Of a stretch of 64,000 bases of DNA, positions 59,537 through 64,000 are shown in pieces. Origin of the DNA: JAHEFU01 sp041395205. Its GTDB lineage: Bacteria > 4484-113 > JAFGCY01. Numbering within the stretch: position 1 is the stretch's first letter; each line of letters begins with the position of its first letter. Position numbers and translations under genes: made by a program. Below the pieces are notes generated by a model that worked only from the letters and a program-made list of their open reading frames with translations, made no database searches and was not told the origin of the DNA. The stretch spans positions 434,001 to 498,000 of the forward strand of contig JAWLAZ010000001.1 of NCBI GenBank assembly GCA_041395205.1. Reading direction: 5' to 3'.

Positions 59537-59884
59537 TTACTTCCCATCATTGTCGTCCCTGTGCAGGTCGCGTTCCACATGGTCCTTGAGCCGCAGAAGC
59601 GAGCTGGACCAGAGTTCCGCATACGGCCCCATCCAGCGCTCGTAGACCTGGCGGATCGGCACCGTGTTGAGGTAGTTGAAGCGCTGCCGCCCTTCGCGCC
59701 TGACGAGCACCAGCCCGGCATCCGCCAGGATCCCGAGATGCTTCATCACCGCGAAGCGTGACAGCTCCGCAAATGCCCCGCACAGCTGGCCTGTGGTCTT
59801 CGGGCCCGGCTTCAGCAGATCCAGGATCCTCCGCCTCGTCGGATCCGCCAGGGCCTTGAAGACTGCATCCAGCGCATCATCCAT
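59537..59884 (-). CDS. ArsR-family transcriptional repressor
   Basis: 115 residues. The winged helix-turn-helix is ALADPTRRRILDLLKPG, then TTGQLCGAFAELSRFAVMKHLGILADAGLV with the recognition helix around SRFAVMKHL. No Cys metal-binding motif is present, so it belongs to the type usually paired with AHSA1-like SRPBCC genes. A palindromic operator overlaps its own -10 box, indicating autorepression and control of the fourteen downstream genes. Confidence 0.88.
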   Translation of the reverse strand: MDDALDAVFKALADPTRRRILDLLKPGPKTTGQLCGAFAELSRFAVMKHLGILADAGLVLVRREGRQRFNYLNTVPIRQVYERWMGPYAELWSSSLLRLKDHVERDLHRDDNDGK

Positions 59885-59888
59885 GATA

Positions 59889-59906
59889 TGTGACTAAATA
59901 GTAACA
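59889..59906. promoter_or_regulatory. ArsR-type operator TGTGACT-AAAT-AGTAACA
   Basis: An inverted repeat with six of seven matching pairs covers the -10 box and lies 5 nt before the arsR ATG. It is the expected binding site of the encoded repressor. Confidence 0.6.
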
Positions 59907-59925
59907 TGTATTTGGGATGTGTCAA
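59898..59925 (-). promoter_or_regulatory. Promoter TTGACA-N16-TACTAT for the arsR cluster
   Basis: TTGACA at 59925-59920, 16-nt spacer, TACTAT at 59903-59898, 13 nt before the ATG. Bases 59926-60097 between this and the next gene contain no gene; a TAGAAT box at 60068-60073 serves the gene at 60098. Confidence 0.65.
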
Positions 59926-60097
59926 GGGGAGAAGGAGCTGTCCGCTTCAGCGGCAGTGGTGGCCGGGGAATGGAGACCCGCAGTCAGTCGGGCGTGGAAT
60001 GGGCAAAAGGCAGAAGGCAGAAGCTGGGGAACTGCGAAGCGTGACTGCGCCCCGTTATTCCCTCCGGTAGAATCCAGGTGCTGAGGAGATTGAGCTG

Positions 60098-62179
60098 ATG
60101 AGAGTGGGAACATACATATATGTACTTCTGGCCGGCCTGCTGCTGGGCAGTGGCTGTGCGAGGGCAGGTGCGCCGGAGGCGTCCCAGCCGGTCAATCCGC
60201 AACTGCCAGCTGCGACTGCTGAAGCTGCTTTCAGCGAGGGTATTCCATCCCCCTCCGAACTGCTGCGCGCAGCCAGCGCTGATCATCCCGGCCTGCAGCT
60301 CGACGGCTCCGCCTATTCAACGGCCTTCGGTCCACAGCGGGTTGCAGGGGTGAACAGCACTGCCGTGTTCACACCGGACTGGCAGCAGGGTGACAGTGAA
60401 TCGGCGCTGCAGCCGGCCTGGGCCGCCTGGATGCTGGATCTCTCAGCTGAGACCGACACGAATGTGCTTAAGCTCGACTGGCAGGCCGCCCCGCAGCAGG
60501 CCTATGTCGCACTCGCGGACTGGGGCAGCGACCGCTGGATCTGGCGCAGCTTAAGCAATCCGGCTGAGCTGGAATTCCTGCCCGCTGCATCACTGCTGCA
60601 TCCTGATGACAACACCCTGGCCTGCGTGATCCTGGCAACGGGCCAGGACCAGTCCGTGCTGAACGGCATCCAGGCCGTGTTCCGGGACGAGCTGCCCGGC
60701 GGCTTCATCAATGACGGCAACCCCCTCGGGATGAACCTCGAGGGCCTTGCTGACTGGGGCCGCAGCATCCCCTTCACCGATGTCTTCAGGCTCTCGCGCA
60801 GCTGGATCCCGCAGGAGGCTGAGGGCTGGACCTGGGATACCGGTGAAACGCTGGATATCGATGCCAACGGCTGGGTTGCCAGCCTCGAGCCTGGCCAGGC
60901 GGCCGGCAATGTGCTCGTGACGAACAATGCGGGCAACTACCCGGAGGGCGACTACATCTGCCTCTACGACGGCGAAGGCACTCTCACCTGGGGCATCAAC
61001 GCCAGTCTCGTGAGTGAAACGCCGGGCCGCCAGGTGGTGCACATCACCCCCGGCGCTGACAACACGGCGCATCTGAAGCTGACCGCCACCAACCCAGCCG
61101 ATCCCGTGCGCAACATCCGCCTGATCCTGCCGGGGCACGAGGCGGATTACATGGACAACATCTGGAACCCGGACTTCGTTGCCACGCTGGAACCCTATTC
61201 CTGCCTGCGCTTCATGGACCTGCAGAACACCAACGGTACCCAGGTTGAGCACTGGAGCGAGCGCACGACGCCGGAGCATTCCAGCCAGGCCCGCGCTGCC
61301 GGGATCTGCCCGGAGTACCTGATCCTGCTTGCCAACCAGGCGCAGAAGGACCCCTGGTTCTGCATGCCGCACCGCGCCGATGACGACTACATCACGCAGT
61401 TCGCGACGCTCGTGCGCGACACCCTGGACCCGGAGCTGCGCATCTACATCGAGTACTCCAACGAGGTCTGGAACGGCTCCTTCCCCGCCGCCGGCTATGC
61501 CCAGGAGCGCGGGCTGGCACTCGGCCTGTCGGAGAATGCCTATGAGGCGCACCTGCGTTACTACTCGCAGCGCTCCGTCGAGATCTTCGCGCTCTGGCAA
61601 CAGGTCTTCAGCGGGCAGGAGGACAGGCTCGTGCGCGTGATCAGTGGCCAGCATGTCAACGCCTGGGCGGCGGACCAGATCCTCGACTGGCAGAATGCCT
61701 ACGAGCATGCCGACTGCTATGCCACCGCGCCCTACTTCGGCGGCGGGATCGGCAGTTCTCCGAATGCGGATGCCGCGCTGACGATGTCGCTGGCACAGAT
61801 CGTGCAGTTCTGCGCGGACAACCTGCCTGAGAACTATGCCACGATGCAGGAGAATGCCGAGGATGCCCACAGCCGCGGGCTGAGGCTGATTGCCTACGAG
61901 GGCGGGCAGCACATGGTGGGCTACGGCGAGTGGCAGAACAATGATGCCCTGACGGCGAAGCTCACCGCTGCCAACCGCGATCCCGGCATGCGCCAGGTCT
62001 ACGCGGACTATCTTGCCAACTGGAGCATGGCGGGTGGCGAGCGCTTCATGGCCTTCTCGCACATCGGCGGCTATGGGCGCTACGGCTCCTGGGGCGTGAT
62101 GGAACGCCTGGCCCAGCCGCTCAGCGAAAGCCCCAAGCTGCAGGGCCTGCTGGACTGGCAGGCCACGCAGCAGGACTGA
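60098..62179 (+). CDS. Lipoprotein glycoside-hydrolase-like (clan A) protein
   Basis: 693 residues with GAGGAG upstream. A lipobox LLGSGC gives lipidated Cys20. A beta-rich first half is followed by a TIM barrel. The barrel contains IEYSNEVWNGSF with the likely acid/base Glu456, and LIAYEGGQH with the likely nucleophile Glu601, the two-glutamate pattern of clan GH-A. It resembles secreted cellulose-domain proteins with a central YSNE(V/L)WN. It is anchored in the envelope and facing outward or periplasmic. Substrate unknown. Confidence 0.75.
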   Translation: MRVGTYIYVLLAGLLLGSGCARAGAPEASQPVNPQLPAATAEAAFSEGIPSPSELLRAASADHPGLQLDGSAYSTAFGPQRVAGVNSTAVFTPDWQQGDSESALQPAWAAWMLDLSAETDTNVLKLDWQAAPQQAYVALADWGSDRWIWRSLSNPAELEFLPAASLLHPDDNTLACVILATGQDQSVLNGIQAVFRDELPGGFINDGNPLGMNLEGLADWGRSIPFTDVFRLSRSWIPQEAEGWTWDTGETLDIDANGWVASLEPGQAAGNVLVTNNAGNYPEGDYICLYDGEGTLTWGINASLVSETPGRQVVHITPGADNTAHLKLTATNPADPVRNIRLILPGHEADYMDNIWNPDFVATLEPYSCLRFMDLQNTNGTQVEHWSERTTPEHSSQARAAGICPEYLILLANQAQKDPWFCMPHRADDDYITQFATLVRDTLDPELRIYIEYSNEVWNGSFPAAGYAQERGLALGLSENAYEAHLRYYSQRSVEIFALWQQVFSGQEDRLVRVISGQHVNAWAADQILDWQNAYEHADCYATAPYFGGGIGSSPNADAALTMSLAQIVQFCADNLPENYATMQENAEDAHSRGLRLIAYEGGQHMVGYGEWQNNDALTAKLTAANRDPGMRQVYADYLANWSMAGGERFMAFSHIGGYGRYGSWGVMERLAQPLSESPKLQGLLDWQATQQD

Positions 62180-62188
62180 AGCCGCCTG

Positions 62189-64000
62189 TCAGGGAATGTA
62201 CTCGGCTTCGAGCTGGTAGAGCAGGTCTTCGAAACTCTGGACGCGGATGAAGTAGGTCTTGCCGGAAACCAGGTTCCTGCGCATGAACAGTGAACCATCA
62301 GGCGGGAACAGGCGGCCGGTGCCCACCACGTTCGGCCAGCTGTCCTCTGAGAGCTGCACATTGAAATTGCCGATTTCGTTCCGCCAGGGCAGCAGCCGTA
62401 CCTCGAAGTGCCCGTCCGCCGGTGCGACGAAACGGTACCAGTCATAGCTGTCTCTCCCGCTGGGATACAGCGGGTTGTTGTCATCCAGTGTCGCCAGATG
62501 CAGCGCCGGCAGGCTCAGCAGCGTGGCGTCCAGGCTGCTGTCATTAGGTTCACCGAAGTCCTGGTCCAGGTACACAGCACTGAAGTCCAGCACGGCATCC
62601 GCCCCGTTGATCACGACGTCCGTGATCCCCGGTGGCGTGACCACCCGGTTGGAGATCTGCCATTCGATGCCATAGGTACCGTCAGGATAGTAACCAAGCA
62701 GGTAGGTAGCGCTTCCCGGCGCGCGGTAATCACCGGTCGTGTGGTTGATGATGAAGGAGCCGGAATTGAATTCCCCGGCCACCCCGTTGTCAACAGTGCC
62801 GCTGATGCTGTAGACGGGGACCTGCGCCTTGTCAATCAGGAGATCGTAGCTGATCTCCGCGGAGTTCTCCGTGTCGATCCGCAGTTCATACTGGCCCGGT
62901 GTACTGACCCGGTAATAGATCGTGCGGTCGCCCCGTGCCTTGTGGGAATAGCTCTCAGGTGGACCGGAGGTCCGCAGCAGCAACATCTCCGCAGCGGCAT
63001 CCTGGTCGCTGAGCTCCAGCACGAACTCCAGTTCCACGGGGTCCTCCACGTCCAGCAGGTAGGTGTCCAGGCTGTCGGTCGTCACTCCGAGAGTGGCATG
63101 CATCTGCTGGCCGAAGACGATCGGCGCCGCTGTGCTGCTGGCATCATTCGGCTCAAGCGCATCTCCGGCCAGGCTGATTTCAGGTTCCAGCAGCAGGTCG
63201 TTGTCAGGGACCTCGATCCACTCCCCGGCCGGACTGAACTCCATCCCGAAGCGGGAATGCTGCACGAATACGTTCTCACCGGGAATCAGGGGCAGGTCGA
63301 TCTCCGCCAGACCCGTGCTTCCCGACAGCTCCTGTTCCAGCCAGTCTCCGTCGCCAAAGCCCAGCTGCAGCAGGCAATTCCGCAGACCTGATCCTTCCAG
63401 TTGATAATCCGCTGAAAGGAACACGGGATCAAACTCCTGGACGAACAGCTCATAGCGCAGCAGGGTACCCGGGGAATAAAGATCAAGGTAGTATGTACCC
63501 GCCGCCAGCGGGCTGATGCTGCGCTGCTGCAGATTGAAGTCTGACATCAAGTGCATGGGAACCGTGCCGTCCGCGGCGTCGCGCAGATTCAGACTGGAAC
63601 CCAGGTTCGCCAGGTTGTTGCCATGATCCGGGTAGCTCACACGGACCATGACGTGCCGGCCTTCCTCCGCGGTGAAGCTGAACAGGTCGCGATCGTCATT
63701 TCCCGTCAGCTCCTCGCCGCCGATCCAGCCCTGGATGGGCGCGCTGAGCGGCAGGCTCAGCGGCGTGGCGTCGGCCTTGTCATTGTTCGGTTCCATTTCG
63801 TCCAGCGGTGCGCTGGCAACGAAGTTGAAATCGGCATCAGTCAGGTTGCCGCTGGAGAAGTCATGCTGGAGGCTGGCCGGTTCGAACTGATAGAGCGCAG
63901 CCTCCGGGGTCAGCGTGGCCGGCAGGGGCGGGATGTGACCGTGGATGGCAATATTCAAGAAGTACACCGGAATCCTGGCCAGCTGTCCGTCGACTTCCAG
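62189..64000 (-). CDS. Secreted protein with PPC-type repeats, 5' end outside the window
   Basis: The minus-strand frame is open to the right edge, so the GTG at 63967 is internal and the N-terminus is missing. About 603 residues are visible. Three bacterial pre-peptidase C-terminal (PPC) domains begin with MEPNNDKADAT, LEPNDASSTAAP and GEPNDSSLDAT, each followed by a Asp-containing turn and FSF/YLLD/YRF strands. Between them are beta-sandwich segments. Such domains are found at the ends of secreted proteases and surface proteins. No catalytic domain is visible in this part. Confidence 0.75.
   Translation of the reverse strand: MEVDGQLARIPVYFLNIAIHGHIPPLPATLTPEAALYQFEPASLQHDFSSGNLTDADFNFVASAPLDEMEPNNDKADATPLSLPLSAPIQGWIGGEELTGNDDRDLFSFTAEEGRHVMVRVSYPDHGNNLANLGSSLNLRDAADGTVPMHLMSDFNLQQRSISPLAAGTYYLDLYSPGTLLRYELFVQEFDPVFLSADYQLEGSGLRNCLLQLGFGDGDWLEQELSGSTGLAEIDLPLIPGENVFVQHSRFGMEFSPAGEWIEVPDNDLLLEPEISLAGDALEPNDASSTAAPIVFGQQMHATLGVTTDSLDTYLLDVEDPVELEFVLELSDQDAAAEMLLLRTSGPPESYSHKARGDRTIYYRVSTPGQYELRIDTENSAEISYDLLIDKAQVPVYSISGTVDNGVAGEFNSGSFIINHTTGDYRAPGSATYLLGYYPDGTYGIEWQISNRVVTPPGITDVVINGADAVLDFSAVYLDQDFGEPNDSSLDATLLSLPALHLATLDDNNPLYPSGRDSYDWYRFVAPADGHFEVRLLPWRNEIGNFNVQLSEDSWPNVVGTGRLFPPDGSLFMRRNLVSGKTYFIRVQSFEDLLYQLEAEYIP

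Overview
The window is high-GC DNA (roughly 64% by eye) from a diderm bacterium. A BcsC/PgaA-type outer-membrane barrel protein, lipobox lipoproteins, MacB/FtsX-type permeases and many Sec signal peptides support an outer membrane. I cannot assign a phylum from the sequence. Housekeeping anchors are ffh, thyX, deoC, kbl, an ECF sigma/anti-sigma pair and methylmalonyl-CoA epimerase. Many genes have a clear -10 box only 6-9 nt before the start codon, so leaderless mRNAs look common.

Layout. 0-6.6 kb: first exopolysaccharide locus (HEAT protein, processive GT2 synthase, membrane-anchored GATase-like protein, secreted TIM-barrel protein, secreted TPR/esterase). 6.6-9.0 kb: AT-richer membrane protein with an alpha/beta hydrolase signature. 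9.1-17.2 kb: deoC, three MscS-type channels, two MacB-like permeases without an ATPase, and an unknown helical protein. 17.4-27.5 kb: one long minus-strand block that reads, in transcription order, sigma70-type promoter, 24-codon peptide gene with a perfect Shine-Dalgarno, SAM methyltransferase, ABC ATPase, eleven GNAT acyltransferases in tandem, ABC-2 permease. 27.7-29.1 kb: anti-sigma, ECF sigma, epimerase. 29.4-37.7 kb: second exopolysaccharide locus (TPR/beta-barrel porin, MBOAT O-acetyltransferase, small membrane protein, SGNH acetyltransferase-like protein, 34-residue membrane peptide, secreted glycosidase-like protein). 37.7-42.8 kb: repeat-rich region with a four-helix-bundle gene, AIM24-family gene, a novel three-repeat protein, an IS3 remnant and an AT-rich secreted protein. 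42.8-50.3 kb: kbl plus acyl carrier protein, lipoprotein, ffh, Nudix, ABM-domain protein, thyX, M3 peptidase. 50.4-51.9 kb: AT-rich island with two secreted proteins. 51.9-59.9 kb: fifteen minus-strand genes headed by an ArsR repressor with its operator; the cluster holds six SRPBCC proteins, four VOC proteins, DinB, TfoX-like and two paralogous membrane proteins. 60.1-64 kb: lipoprotein glycosidase and a partial secreted PPC-repeat protein.

Three themes stand out. First, the peptide/methyltransferase/GNAT-array/ABC cluster looks like an undescribed peptide-modification-and-export (RiPP-like) locus, although product and function are inference. Second, a family of composite inverted-repeat elements sits at the 3' ends of genes and supplies the last codons and the stop codon of about ten of them. 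Third, the palindrome TTGNCAA is far more frequent than base composition predicts, often through otherwise unusual GTT/CTT codons.
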